A stretch of 64,000 nucleotides of DNA from Xanthobacter dioxanivorans (lineage in GTDB: Bacteria; Pseudomonadota; Alphaproteobacteria; Rhizobiales; Xanthobacteraceae): NCBI RefSeq assembly GCF_016807805.1, contig NZ_CP063362.1, positions 6,118,501-6,182,500 on the forward strand. The letters are read 5' to 3'. Numbering within the stretch: the stretch's first letter is position 1; each line of letters starts with the position of its first letter. A program made the translations under genes and the position numbers. This document shows positions 16,684 to 25,325 of this stretch, one piece after another. Under the pieces are notes generated by a model that was not told the DNA's origin, made no database searches, and was given only the letters and a program-made list of their open reading frames with translations.

Positions 16684-18699
16684 GTGAAGATCAAGACGCT
16701 TCTCATCGCCAACCGTGGCGAGATCGCTTGCCGGATCGCCCGCACGGCGCGGGCACGGGGCGTCCGGCCTGTCGCCATACATTCCGAAGCCGACGTTAAC
16801 GCGCTCCACGTGCGCGAGATCGGCCACTCGATCTGCATCGGCGGCGGGCCGGCCTCGGAAAGCTATCTGCGCATCGACGCCGCGCTGGCCGCGGCGAAGG
16901 CCGCCGGGGCCGACGCCGTCCATCCCGGCTACGGCTTCCTCGCCGAGAACTCCGAATTCGCCCGCGCGGTCGAGGCCGCCGGCATGATCTTCATGGGGCC
17001 GACGCCGGAAACCCTGGAACGCTTCGGCGACAAGGCCAGCGCCAAGGATGCCGCCATCGCGGCCAGCGTGCCGGTGATCTCGGGCGCCGCGGGCGCCCTG
17101 TTCGGTCCCGATCAAATCGCCGCCGAAGTGCGCCGGATGGGGCTGCCCGTGCTGCTCAAGGCTGTGGGCGGCGGCGGCGGACGTGGACAGCGGTTGGTGG
17201 CAGACGAAAAGACCCTGATGGCCGACATCGAGGGCGCGCTGCGCGAAGCGAAGTCTACCTTCGGCTCGGAAGGTCTCCTGCTGGAACGGTTCCTGCCCGA
17301 GGCCCGCCATGTGGAGGTGCAGATCGCCGGCGATGGCAAGGGCCACGTCGTGCATCTTTTCGAGCGCGACTGCACGCTGCAGCGCCGGCATCAGAAGGTG
17401 ATCGAGGAAGCCCCCGCCTGGGGCCTGCCCCGCGACCTGCTCGAACGGATCGCCCACGACGCCGTGCGGCTGGGCGAGACGCAGCACTATCGCGGCCTGG
17501 GCACGGTGGAGTTCCTGGTCTCGGGCGAGGAATACTTTTTCCTCGAGGTGAACCCGCGCATCCAGGTGGAACATCCCGTGACCGAGGCGATCACCGGGCT
17601 CGACCTCGTGGCGCTGCAACTGCGTATTGCCGAGGGTGCGGGCCTTGGCCTGAAGCAAGGCGATCTGACGATTGACGGTCACGCCATCGAGGCACGGCTC
17701 TATGCCGAGGACCCGGCGATGCAGTTCGCTCCTTCCACCGGCACGCTGACCACGCTGAGCCTGCCCGATGGTCTCCGCATCGACAGCGGCGTCGAGGCAG
17801 GCGATGCCGTCACCCCCTATTACGATCCGATGATCGCCAAGCTGATCATCCACGCGCCCGACCGCGAGACGGCGCTGGCGCGGCTCGCGCTGGCGCTGGA
17901 TCATGTCGCGGTCGAAGGCGTCGAGACCAACCGCGCCTTCCTCGCCGCGCTCGCCCGCAACGCCGATTTCGAGAAAATGAACGTCCACACCCGCTGGATC
18001 GACGAGCGGCTGGACGATCTGACTGCGGCGGCGAAAGTGCCGGGCACCCGGCTCTGGAAGGCCATGGCAGCGGTGCTCTTCGTCACCCGCGGGCGCTCAG
18101 ACGGTGCCGCCGAACCGTGGTCGAACCGCGACCTCTTCACCAACTGGCGGCTCGGCCTTGGCGGCGACGCGATGGAGGCGGGCCAGCGCGTGATGCTGAC
18201 CGACGCAGCGGGAAGCGTCGAGGAGCTCTGCGTCGGCCCGGTCCGCTCCGGCGACACCTACACGGTCTACGGCAGTGATGGTGCCGCCCTCACTTTCTCC
18301 TGCCGTGAGATCGCGCCGGGCCGGTGGCGCGTGGCGCAGGGCGAGACGGTAGACGTGGCAACCGCGCGCCTTCATGCCGGGGTGATCGAGATCGACGCCG
18401 AGCCGGGCCGGCTTGTCTTCCGCCCGGCACCACCTTTGGCCGCGGCCGGCGGCGACACCGCTGCCGAACGGACCGTTGCCTCGCCGCTGACCGGAATGAT
18501 CGTCGACGTCAAAGCGTCCGAGGGCGACGCGATAGCGGAAGGCGATGTCATAGCGGTCCTGGAGTCAATGAAGCTCGAGATCTCCATCAAGGCACCTGCC
18601 TCCGGCATCGCCGCGAATATTGCGGTCTCCAAAGGCATGATGGTGGATCGCGGCCAGATGATCGCCGAGATTATACCGCCTGAAAAGGAAGAGGCATGA
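16684..18699 (+). CDS. Acyl-CoA carboxylase biotin-carrying (alpha) subunit
   Basis: 671 residues, GTG start. Biotin carboxylase occupies about residues 1-450 (LIANRGEIACRIARTARARG; HPGYGFLAENSEFA; ATP loop GGGGGRGQ; EVNPRIQVEHPVTEAITGLDLV). A middle linker follows, then a biotinyl domain whose modified Lys lies in ESMKLEI near residue 630 (the more usual form is AMKM). With the preceding beta subunit it forms an alpha-beta carboxylase like 3-methylcrotonyl-CoA carboxylase. It ends overlapping the lyase gene by ATGA. Together with the lyase, this is the layout of leucine/isovalerate or acyclic terpene catabolism; the actual substrate is inferred only. Confidence 0.9.
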   Translation: MKIKTLLIANRGEIACRIARTARARGVRPVAIHSEADVNALHVREIGHSICIGGGPASESYLRIDAALAAAKAAGADAVHPGYGFLAENSEFARAVEAAGMIFMGPTPETLERFGDKASAKDAAIAASVPVISGAAGALFGPDQIAAEVRRMGLPVLLKAVGGGGGRGQRLVADEKTLMADIEGALREAKSTFGSEGLLLERFLPEARHVEVQIAGDGKGHVVHLFERDCTLQRRHQKVIEEAPAWGLPRDLLERIAHDAVRLGETQHYRGLGTVEFLVSGEEYFFLEVNPRIQVEHPVTEAITGLDLVALQLRIAEGAGLGLKQGDLTIDGHAIEARLYAEDPAMQFAPSTGTLTTLSLPDGLRIDSGVEAGDAVTPYYDPMIAKLIIHAPDRETALARLALALDHVAVEGVETNRAFLAALARNADFEKMNVHTRWIDERLDDLTAAAKVPGTRLWKAMAAVLFVTRGRSDGAAEPWSNRDLFTNWRLGLGGDAMEAGQRVMLTDAAGSVEELCVGPVRSGDTYTVYGSDGAALTFSCREIAPGRWRVAQGETVDVATARLHAGVIEIDAEPGRLVFRPAPPLAAAGGDTAAERTVASPLTGMIVDVKASEGDAIAEGDVIAVLESMKLEISIKAPASGIAANIAVSKGMMVDRGQMIAEIIPPEKEEA

Positions 18700-19655
18700 G
18701 CGATTTTCCCAAGTCCGTAGAGTTTCGTGAAGAAGGCCCGCGCGAGGGCTTTCAGATCGAAAGCAAGATCTACCCGATCGAACAGCGGATCGAACTGATC
18801 GACATGCTCAGCGATACGGGACTGAAGCGTATCCAGGTGGGCAGCTTCGTGAGCCCCAGATACGTGCCGCAAATGGCCGACACGGGCGAGCTGTTCCAGC
18901 GCATCAAGCGCAAGCCGGGTGTGAAATACACCTCGCTTTGGCTCAACGAGAAGGGGTTCCGCAAGGCGTTGACCGCGCATGAGGTCGATATCGACCCGCG
19001 TCTTTTGTTCTATCCGTCTGAAGCTTTCGCACAGGCAAACAACAACTGCTCCTCAGCGCAGATGCGCGAGCGGCAGCGCGAGTGGGTGCGGCTCTACAAG
19101 GAAGCGGGCTACACCGTGGATGCGGCCTATGTGATGACCGCGTTCGGCTGCAACCTGCAGGGACCTATTCCGCAGGAGCGGGTGCTGGATGATTTCCGTT
19201 TTGTCGTGCGCCTTTGCAAGGAAGAGCAGATCCCCGTACCAATCCTCGTGATCGCCGACACGATGGGCTGGGGCAACCCCGAGGCGGTCAAGCGCATGAT
19301 CGGCGCCCTGCGCGAGCTTGCGCCCGGGGCGCGCATCGGAATGCATCTTCACGACACGCGCGGGCTGGGCATCGCCAACATCTATGCAGCGTTGTCAATG
19401 GGGGTGGACATGTTCGAAAGCTCGGTCGCCGGCCTTGGCGGCTGCCCCTTCGCCGGCCACGGCAACGCCCGCGCCGCGGGCAATGTCTGCACTGAGGACG
19501 CGGTTTTTCTGTGCCACGAGCTGGGCATCGAGACGGGCATCGACCTGGACAAGCTGATCGCCGCCGCGGTCAAGGCCGAAGAGATCATCGGCGCGCCTCT
19601 GATGGCCCGGGTGATGCATTCCGGCGGACTTGACAGATTTCGCAAGGCGAAATGA
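18696..19655 (+). CDS. HMG-CoA-lyase-like protein (DRE-TIM metallolyase)
   Basis: 319-residue TIM-barrel lyase of the hydroxymethylglutaryl-CoA lyase family. It keeps the metal-binding HLH (GMHLHDTRGLG), the cysteine loop GLGGCPFAGHG and GNVCTED. The first metal ligand, normally Asp in GPRDGLQ, is Glu here (EEGPREGFQ), an unusual change at an essential position. The standard enzyme splits HMG-CoA to acetoacetate and acetyl-CoA; this one may use a larger 3-hydroxy-3-substituted glutaryl-CoA. It is last but one in the operon and is translationally coupled to the biotin subunit. Confidence 0.85.
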   Translation: MSDFPKSVEFREEGPREGFQIESKIYPIEQRIELIDMLSDTGLKRIQVGSFVSPRYVPQMADTGELFQRIKRKPGVKYTSLWLNEKGFRKALTAHEVDIDPRLLFYPSEAFAQANNNCSSAQMRERQREWVRLYKEAGYTVDAAYVMTAFGCNLQGPIPQERVLDDFRFVVRLCKEEQIPVPILVIADTMGWGNPEAVKRMIGALRELAPGARIGMHLHDTRGLGIANIYAALSMGVDMFESSVAGLGGCPFAGHGNARAAGNVCTEDAVFLCHELGIETGIDLDKLIAAAVKAEEIIGAPLMARVMHSGGLDRFRKAK

Positions 19656-19666
19656 GGAGGATTGAT

Positions 19667-20175
19667 ATGGGAAAGACGCTGGATGGAAAGGTGGTGCTGG
19701 TCACCGGCGCGGGCGGCGGGATCGGCCACGAGATCGCGCTAATGGCGGCAGCCGAGGGAGCGGCGGTCGTGGTCAACGATTTGGGCGCGACGCTCAAGGG
19801 CATCGGGCAAGCTATCACCGCTGCGCAAACGGTGGTGGACGAGATCAAAGGGCCACCGGCGGCGATGCCATCGCTGATGGCGGCAGCGTAACCGACCCGG
19901 ACGCTGCCCGAGCCATGGTCGAGGCCGCCGTGAAGGATTCGGCCGCATTGGCGCAGTCGTGAACAATGTCGGGATCCTGCGCGACGGCTTCTTCCACAAG
20001 ATGACATATGACGATTTCGACGCGGTGGTGAAGGTACATCTCTATGCCGCCTTCAACACCAGCCGCGCCACCGCCGATTATTTCCGCGAGCAGCAAAGCG
20101 GCGCGCTGGTGCATATGACCTCGACCTCGGGCCTGATCGGCAATTCTGCGCAGGCGAACTACTCTGCGGCCAAGC
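19667..20175 (+). pseudogene. SDR-family 3-hydroxyacyl-CoA dehydrogenase, frameshifted and cut by IS66
   Basis: It starts at the ATG after AGGAGG with KVVLVTGAGGGIGHEIA (Rossmann motif) and VNDLG. The frame then breaks near 19850 and again near 19940, where GATTCGGC should read GATTTCGGC, but continues recognisably (AVVNNVGILRDGFFHKMTYDDFDAV, MTSTSGLIGN, then ANYSAAK with the catalytic Tyr and Lys). It stops exactly where an IS66 end (GTAAGAGCG) begins at 20176. The missing C-terminal third and two frameshifts make it non-functional. It was probably the last gene of the 10522 operon. Confidence 0.85.
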
Positions 20176-20440
20176 GTAAGAGCGCGGCTCCGACCCCACC
20201 TACTTTGCGGCGGTCTGACGGGGCACCTTGACGATCCGATATGGAGGATTGTTTTGTGTCTGGACTTGACCATAGACTTGAGCCGGAGAGTGAGATCCGG
20301 CGCTTCGAGGTCACCAACGGTGCGATGGGCCGTCGGCGCTGGTCGGCCGACGACCGGGTGCTTATCCTTGAGGAGACGCTGGCACCGGGTGCTGTGGTGT
20401 CGGCGGTGGCGCGCTGTACGCATCCGAGGAAGCTTTCGAT
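20176..20440 (+). mobile_element. IS66-family left end and tnpA fragment
   Basis: It begins with GTAAGAGCGCGGCTCC, an IS66-type terminus abutting the broken SDR gene. From about 20241 it encodes the first 60 residues of an IS66 TnpA (IRRFEVTNGAMGRRRWSADD, then VVSAVARCTHP). The helix-turn-helix is cut off by IS4 sequence near 20435. It is a different IS66 from the one at 21518, since the tnpA sequences differ. Confidence 0.75.
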
Positions 20441-21470
20441 TCCCCACATCGTCGGCTTGATCCAATGGAGATGCCGAAGGCGATGTCGTGCAAGCGGGTC
20501 ATGCCGCGCCAGACGACCATGTTGCCTGGAGGCGGATCATGTTTGCGGGCGAGGTAGCCGCCAAGCATTGCGATTTGCAGCAGGTAGGCGGCGAGCGTAG
20601 GCCGTTGGAGGCGCGGTCGCGTTCGGGATGCGTCGATCTGGTCGAGCGCAGTGATCTCGGCGAAGGTGAGAACACTGTCGGGCGCGGCGTCTGGCTTGGC
20701 TCGCGCCGACATAGTGACGAAGAATATTCGCCAGCTGACCACCGCGATGAGAGCGAGGAATTTCGCCAGCCTCTCTGCGGTTTCGAGCCTCGCCTCCTCG
20801 GCACGGCAGCCGGACTTCATGACCTTGTGGAACACCTCCGCCTTCCAGCGCAGGGCGTACCAACCGAGCTTCTCGACCGCCGCAGAGAGATCGTCGACCG
20901 GCAGGTTGGTTACTAGCTTCCAGTCGATCGGCTCGCGACCGGCCGGCGGATTCTCTTCGAGGGCGTGGATGTAAGTCAGAACCTGCGGACTGTAGCGCTT
21001 CTGTTTGCCCACGGGCGGCAAGGTGTTGATGGCGGCGAACTTCACCTGCAGCCAGGTCGTCTCGTCCTGATCAACGGTAATGCGATGACGTCCTGCCCAA
21101 GGCGCCGTCGCAAGTTGGGCAAAGACGCGATGAGCAGGATCGTGCGGGGCGGCATCGGCAGGCCGCTCGGCCAACCTGTTCGTCTGCACCCGCACGAGGA
21201 AGCTGGTACCAAGGCCCTGCGCGGTGCAATAGAGTTCGTAGATGTCGCTCTCCCGGTCACCTACATGCACGCAGCGCTCGGGCGCGCCAACGAGCGCGAT
21301 GGACTGGCGCAGGTTCTCAAGCCAGCGGTAGCTCTCCTTCGTCTCGATCGGCACGCGCGTGGGATTGATGTGCCGCTTGAGCGCGAGCGTTCCCTTGAAT
21401 TTCTTTCATGTCCAGAACTTCACCGCTGTCAGACCGAGAGGTGTGCCGTCGTCCCGAGCCCACCTTTCGG
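20441..21470 (-). pseudogene. IS4-family transposase, N-terminally truncated
   Basis: The minus-strand frame from 21354 to about 20450 gives the C-terminal two thirds of an IS4-type transposase: HVGDRESDIYELY near its start, the EVFHKVMKSGCRAEEARLET segment with the catalytic Glu, and the end MTRLHDIAFGISIG. Related sequence extends upstream in the same frame (GLTAVKFWT, KKFKGTLALKRHINP) but is interrupted by a TGA near 21412. The first 100 or so residues are missing. The left boundary with the IS66 fragment and right boundary with the next IS66 are placed approximately. Confidence 0.8.
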
Positions 21471-21517
21471 GATGAGGCGTGAAGGTTGATGTTCCGAGCC
21501 GAGAGGGGCTTGGACAT

Positions 21518-21964
21518 ATGACGATTTCAGAGCTTACGCTTAAATCGAGCGCCGAGATCGACGAGCCGGTTCGGCGGTTCGAGGTCTTCACGGGCGCGGG
21601 GCGCCGGCGGGACTGGTCAGCCGAGGACAAGGCGCGGATCGTGTCGGAGAGCTTCGAGCCTGGTGCGAGGGTGAGTGCCGTCGCCCGCCGTCACGCCTTG
21701 TCGCCACAGCAGTTGTTCACCTGGCGTCGCGAGCTCCGCAAGGCCGCGGATGCGGTGCCAGCCTTCGTGCCGGCGGTGGTCGTGCCGGAACCTGCTGTTG
21801 CACCGGAGCGGACGATGCAGTCGTCACGCCCGAAGCGGCGCACTCGGCAGCGCCGCGCGGCGGCCATAGAGATCGACGTCGCCGGCGTGAAGGTGACGAT
21901 CGAGAACGGGGCCTCGCCGGCCACCATAGCGGCAGTGCTCGGCGCGTTGAAGGCCGGGTCGTGA
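21518..21964 (+). CDS. tnpA: IS66 accessory protein TnpA
   Basis: 148 residues from the ATG at 21518 (the frame is open from 21479). It has an IS3/IS66-type helix-turn-helix (RRRDWSAEDKARIVSESFEPGARVSAVARRHALSPQQLFTWRREL) and a conserved C-terminal block IEIDVAGVKVTIENGAS. It overlaps tnpB by four bases. In intact IS66 elements it is needed with TnpB and TnpC for transposition; the tnpC here is only a stub, so the copy is defective. Confidence 0.9.
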   Translation: MTISELTLKSSAEIDEPVRRFEVFTGAGRRRDWSAEDKARIVSESFEPGARVSAVARRHALSPQQLFTWRRELRKAADAVPAFVPAVVVPEPAVAPERTMQSSRPKRRTRQRRAAAIEIDVAGVKVTIENGASPATIAAVLGALKAGS

Positions 21965-22317
21965 TCGGCCCGACCGGCGCTGTCCGCGTCATGGTCGCGA
22001 CGAAGCCGGTCGACTTCCGCAAGGGCGCCGAGGGCCTGGCCGCGCTGGTGCGCGAGACGATTGGCGCCGACCCGTTCTCGGGCACGATCTACGTGTTCCG
22101 CGCCAAGCGCCCGGACCGGGTGAAGCTGGTGTTCTGGGACGGCACCGGCGTGGTGCTGGTCTCGAAGCGTCTGGAGAATGGCGAGTTCCGCGGGCCCAAA
22201 ATCGAGGACGGGGCCCTGCGGCTGACGGCAGCCCAGCTTCAGGCCCTGTTCGAAGGGCTGGACTGGCGCCGGGTCCATGAACCGCAGCGGACGGCGGCAC
22301 CGGTCGCGGCGAGCTGA
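21961..22317 (+). CDS. tnpB: IS66 Orf2 protein TnpB
   Basis: 118-residue IS66 TnpB, with the start overlapping tnpA. Typical segments are VRVMVATKPVDFRKGAEGLAALV, FSGTIYVFRAKRPDRVKLVFWDGTG and VLVSKRLENGEF. Length is normal. It is followed after 42 bases by a truncated tnpC start. Confidence 0.92.
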   Translation: MIGPTGAVRVMVATKPVDFRKGAEGLAALVRETIGADPFSGTIYVFRAKRPDRVKLVFWDGTGVVLVSKRLENGEFRGPKIEDGALRLTAAQLQALFEGLDWRRVHEPQRTAAPVAAS

Positions 22318-22359
22318 AAGCGCTCGCAAGCATCTGACGAATATGATTGAATCGGCGTC

Positions 22360-22465
22360 ATGGCCTCGCTCCCTCCAGAGCTTCCCCGTGACCCCGAGAC
22401 GCTTCAAGACACTGTCAGTATGGCTGTCCATACTCACAATGCTCAACGATTTGCGTCACTCAGCG
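22360..22465 (+). pseudogene. IS66 tnpC 5' stub
   Basis: The ATG at 22360 opens MASLPPELPRDPETLQ, the usual beginning of an IS66 TnpC, but homology fades after about 30 codons. At 22466 a GTAAGCGGCGTCC string resembles another IS66-type end. The following 100 bases up to the module B operator hold no recognisable gene. Confidence 0.55.
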
Positions 22466-22570
22466 GTAAGCGGCGTCCTGACCGCACCTTTCGCCGGCGA
22501 GGCTGAGGGGGCGATGCTCCGAGCCTGGAGGGCAAGGGCGTGGAAGACTTGCCAATCTATCCAGAGAATG

Positions 22571-22586
22571 CTAAATGATCGTTTAG
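22571..22586. promoter_or_regulatory. Putative operator of the module B TetR (CTAAAT-N4-GTTTAG)
   Basis: A 16-bp imperfect inverted repeat (6-4-6) followed by TTAGA, ending only four bases before the TetR ATG at 22591. A similar 16-mer with the same layout (TTGAAC-N4-GTTTAG, then TTCGA) lies upstream of the ligase/transporter operon at 28334. No ribosome site fits between the repeat and the ATG, so the transcript may be leaderless or the true start may lie downstream (TTG at 22603). Confidence 0.55.
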
Positions 22587-22590
22587 TTAG

Positions 22591-23196
22591 ATGGGTGATA
22601 CCTTGACCTCGACAGCCTCGAAACGTCAACCAAGCAGATGGCCTGCCTTGCTGGACGCTGCCGCCGTCTTCTTCGCCGAGCGCGGCTACCACGCCACGAC
22701 CATGCGGGACATCGCTCATGTGGTGAACGTCACGCCGGGGGCGGTCTACTTCCACGTGGCGACCAAGCACGCGCTGCTCGTGGCCGTCTATCAGGAGGGC
22801 GTGGACCGCATCATCCGCAACTTCGATGAGGCAATGGCGGAGGAGCACGATCCGGTGAAGCGCTTCCGCTGCGCCATCCGGGCCCACCTTGAATCCATCC
22901 TCGACGAGAGCGCCTATGCGCGCGTCATCATCCGTGTGCTGCCCGAAGATGTGCCGGAAGCAACGGAAGAGTTGAAGCGCCAGCGCGAGCGCTATGAGGA
23001 GCGCTTCCGCGCGCTGATCGACGGCCTCCATCTTCCTCAGAGCCGCAATCCCAAGCTGATGCGGCTGCTGCTCATCGGCGCTCTGAACTGGACCCCGGTC
23101 TGGTATCGCGGATCTGTCGGCGGCCTCGACCCTGTCGTCAATGAGATGGTCGCCTCGTTCGGCATCCAGCCCACACGAAGGACGAGCAAGAAATGA
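22591..23196 (+). CDS. TetR-family regulator of the mutase cluster
   Basis: 201 residues. The helix-turn-helix at about 30-65 reads TTMRDIAHVVNVTPGAVYFHVATK. The C-terminal half contains GALNWTPVWY, the same signature seen in both halves of the double TetR at 1816, so the two belong to one subfamily. It overlaps the mutase small subunit by ATGA, so regulator and enzyme are co-transcribed. Autoregulation through the repeat at 22571 and control of the 28429 operon through 28334 are inferred from shared sites. Confidence 0.88.
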   Translation: MGDTLTSTASKRQPSRWPALLDAAAVFFAERGYHATTMRDIAHVVNVTPGAVYFHVATKHALLVAVYQEGVDRIIRNFDEAMAEEHDPVKRFRCAIRAHLESILDESAYARVIIRVLPEDVPEATEELKRQRERYEERFRALIDGLHLPQSRNPKLMRLLLIGALNWTPVWYRGSVGGLDPVVNEMVASFGIQPTRRTSKK

Positions 23197-23639
23197 TCGA
23201 TGCCGGCATGCGCCCCCTCCGTGTCCTCGTCACCAAGATCGGCCTCGATGGCCATGATCGCGGCAGCCGGATCGTCGCCGCCTATTTGCGCGACGCTGGC
23301 ATGGAAGTGATCTACACGCCACCCTGGCAGACCATCCCGGGTGTCGTGAAGCTTGCCATTGAAGAGGACGTAGACGTGATTGGCATCAGCTCGCTGGCCA
23401 CCGACCACCTGATCGTCCCGAAAATGATGGAGGCGCTACGCTCCGCAGGGCTCAATCATGTGGGTGTCGTGGTGGGGGGCATCGTGCCGGAGGCCGAACA
23501 GCCGGCGCTCGCCGCCGCCGGGGTCAACAGAGTGTTCGGCCCAGGCGCTGCACGCGAGGAGATCGTGGAGTGCGTGACGGCCCTCGGCCAGAAGTCGCGC
23601 GCCGAGCGTGTCGATGACTATTCGGAGGCAAACCCATGA
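23193..23639 (+). CDS. B12-binding small subunit of an acyl-CoA mutase
   Basis: 148-residue cobalamin-binding (Rossmann-like) subunit. The DxHxxG motif is Asp19-Gly-His21-Asp-Arg-Gly24, with His21 as lower ligand of cobalt; Lys15 corresponds to the catalytic-support Lys604 of Propionibacterium methylmalonyl-CoA mutase. ISSLATDHL and VGGIVPEAE complete the B12 pocket. A separate small subunit is typical of isobutyryl-, 2-hydroxyisobutyryl- and pivalyl-CoA mutases, whereas methyl- and ethylmalonyl-CoA mutases usually carry this domain fused to the catalytic one. It overlaps both neighbours by ATGA. Confidence 0.92.
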   Translation: MIDAGMRPLRVLVTKIGLDGHDRGSRIVAAYLRDAGMEVIYTPPWQTIPGVVKLAIEEDVDVIGISSLATDHLIVPKMMEALRSAGLNHVGVVVGGIVPEAEQPALAAAGVNRVFGPGAAREEIVECVTALGQKSRAERVDDYSEANP

Positions 23640-25315
23640 ACCAAGCTGCTGTTCAGCTTCCACTCCCGGGATTCGAGCATGCCTCCGCCCAGTGGCGCTC
23701 CGATTATTCGCGCCAGATGGCCGGCGAGAAGCCGGTCCGCAACCGCTCCGGCTTGGAGCTCCAGCCGCTCTATACGCCGCGCGATTGGACGGGCGAGCGC
23801 TATCTGGACGATCTCGGTTTTCCCGGCCAATACCCCTTCACGCGCGGCATCTACCCGTCCATGCATCGCGGCCGCACCTGGACCCAGCGCCAGCTCATTG
23901 GCCTCGGCACGCCGCAGGACTACAATGTCCGCGTGCGCCGCATCATCGATGCGGGCGCCACCGCCATCAGCCTTCTGCCGTGCTGCTCAGGCTTCCGCGG
24001 CATCGATTGCGACGAGGTGGATCCGGTGCTGCTCGGCACCTGCGGCACGGTGGTGAACACCACGGACCACATGGAGGAGGCACTGGACGGGGTACCCCTC
24101 GGCTCCATCTCCACCGCCATGAACGATCCCTCGCCGTTCACGCTTCTCGCCTTCACGCTCGGGGTGGCGCGCCGACGCGGCATCGACTGGTGCAGCATCA
24201 CCGGCACGTCGAACCAGAGCGACTATATTTCCCATTTCATCGCCAACCACCAGTTCTACCGGCTGTCCCTGCCGGGGTCGCGGCGGGTGCTGCTGGACCA
24301 CATCGAATTCTGCCGGCGTGCGGTGCCGAACTGGAATCCCCTGTCGGTAGTCGGCCAGCACATGCAGCAGGCCGGAGCGACGCCCGCCGAGACCATGGGC
24401 TTCACCTTGTCCTCGGCGATCCAGTATGCGCAGGACTGCATCGAGCGCGGCATGGACGTGGACGACGTCCTGCGCCGCTTTACCTTCTTCTTCGATATTT
24501 CCATCTCCTTCTTTGAGGAGATCGCCAAGTTCCGCGCCGGGCGGCGCATCTGGGCGCGGATCGCCCGCGAGCGGCTCGGCGCAAAGGATCCCGCCTGCTG
24601 GCGCTTCAAGTTCCACGGCCAGACCTCGGGCGTCGACCTGACCCAGCAGCAACCCTTGAACAACATCGCCCGCGTCTCGGTCCAGGCCATGGCGGGCATC
24701 CTCAGCGGGCTCCAATCCATGCATACGGACGCCTATGACGAGGCCATCGCCTGCCCCAGCGAAGAGACCGCGCGCATCGCGGTCGCCACCCAGAACATCC
24801 TGCGCGACGAGGCGCAGCTCTGCGCCGTGATCGATCCCCTAGGCGGCTCCTATTACCTGGAGCGGCTGACCGACCAGATGGAGGCGGAGATCAACGCGGT
24901 GATCGCGCGGATCGACGCGGCGGGCGGCATGTACAAGGCCGCCGAGGCCGGGCTGGTGCAGACCATGATCGGCGACTCGGCCTTCGCCTTCCAGGAGCAG
25001 CTGGAGACAGGGGAGCGCAAGATCATCGGGGTCAACTGCTATCAGGTGGAGGAGGACACCACCATTCCGCCCGCCGAGCGCCCCGACCCGGAGGCCATGG
25101 AGCAGCATGTGGCTCGCTTTAAGGCCTTCAAGCGCGAGCGCAGCCAGGAGGCGGTGGCGCGCGCCCTCGACGCGCTGGCCCGCGCGGCGGGCAGCGAGCG
25201 GGAAAATGTGTTCGAGAAGGTGGTGGAGGCGGCCGAGGCCGGCGTGACCCATGGCGAGATGGTGGGCTGCCTGCGCCGCGAGCTGGGCTTCGGCCATCCC
25301 TTGATCATCGCCTGA
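23636..25315 (+). CDS. Large catalytic subunit of a divergent B12-dependent acyl-CoA mutase
   Basis: 559-residue TIM-barrel subunit, full length. Conserved parts include [11 protein letters not shown], His242 in [10 protein letters not shown] (His244 of methylmalonyl-CoA mutase), HGQTSG and [12 protein letters not shown]. By eye alignment the two specificity residues are Leu87 (Tyr89 in methylmalonyl-, Phe in isobutyryl-, Ile in 2-hydroxyisobutyryl-CoA mutase) and Asn204 (Arg207, Gln, Gln respectively). The usual FDxPTHRGYDSD stretch is replaced by [15 protein letters not shown], and Thr166 by Ala. Loss of Arg207 argues against a dicarboxylic substrate. A branched monocarboxylyl-CoA such as pivalyl- or isovaleryl-CoA is one candidate. 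The GTPase chaperone gene follows 10 bases on. Confidence 0.88.
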   Translation: MNQAAVQLPLPGFEHASAQWRSDYSRQMAGEKPVRNRSGLELQPLYTPRDWTGERYLDDLGFPGQYPFTRGIYPSMHRGRTWTQRQLIGLGTPQDYNVRVRRIIDAGATAISLLPCCSGFRGIDCDEVDPVLLGTCGTVVNTTDHMEEALDGVPLGSISTAMNDPSPFTLLAFTLGVARRRGIDWCSITGTSNQSDYISHFIANHQFYRLSLPGSRRVLLDHIEFCRRAVPNWNPLSVVGQHMQQAGATPAETMGFTLSSAIQYAQDCIERGMDVDDVLRRFTFFFDISISFFEEIAKFRAGRRIWARIARERLGAKDPACWRFKFHGQTSGVDLTQQQPLNNIARVSVQAMAGILSGLQSMHTDAYDEAIACPSEETARIAVATQNILRDEAQLCAVIDPLGGSYYLERLTDQMEAEINAVIARIDAAGGMYKAAEAGLVQTMIGDSAFAFQEQLETGERKIIGVNCYQVEEDTTIPPAERPDPEAMEQHVARFKAFKRERSQEAVARALDALARAAGSERENVFEKVVEAAEAGVTHGEMVGCLRRELGFGHPLIIA

Positions 25316-25325
25316 CGGGACTGTC

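Noticed and set aside
23193..25315. Ordinary methylmalonyl-CoA mutase
   Set aside because: The B12 domain is a separate subunit and Tyr89, Arg207 and the DLPTHRGYD stretch are not conserved.
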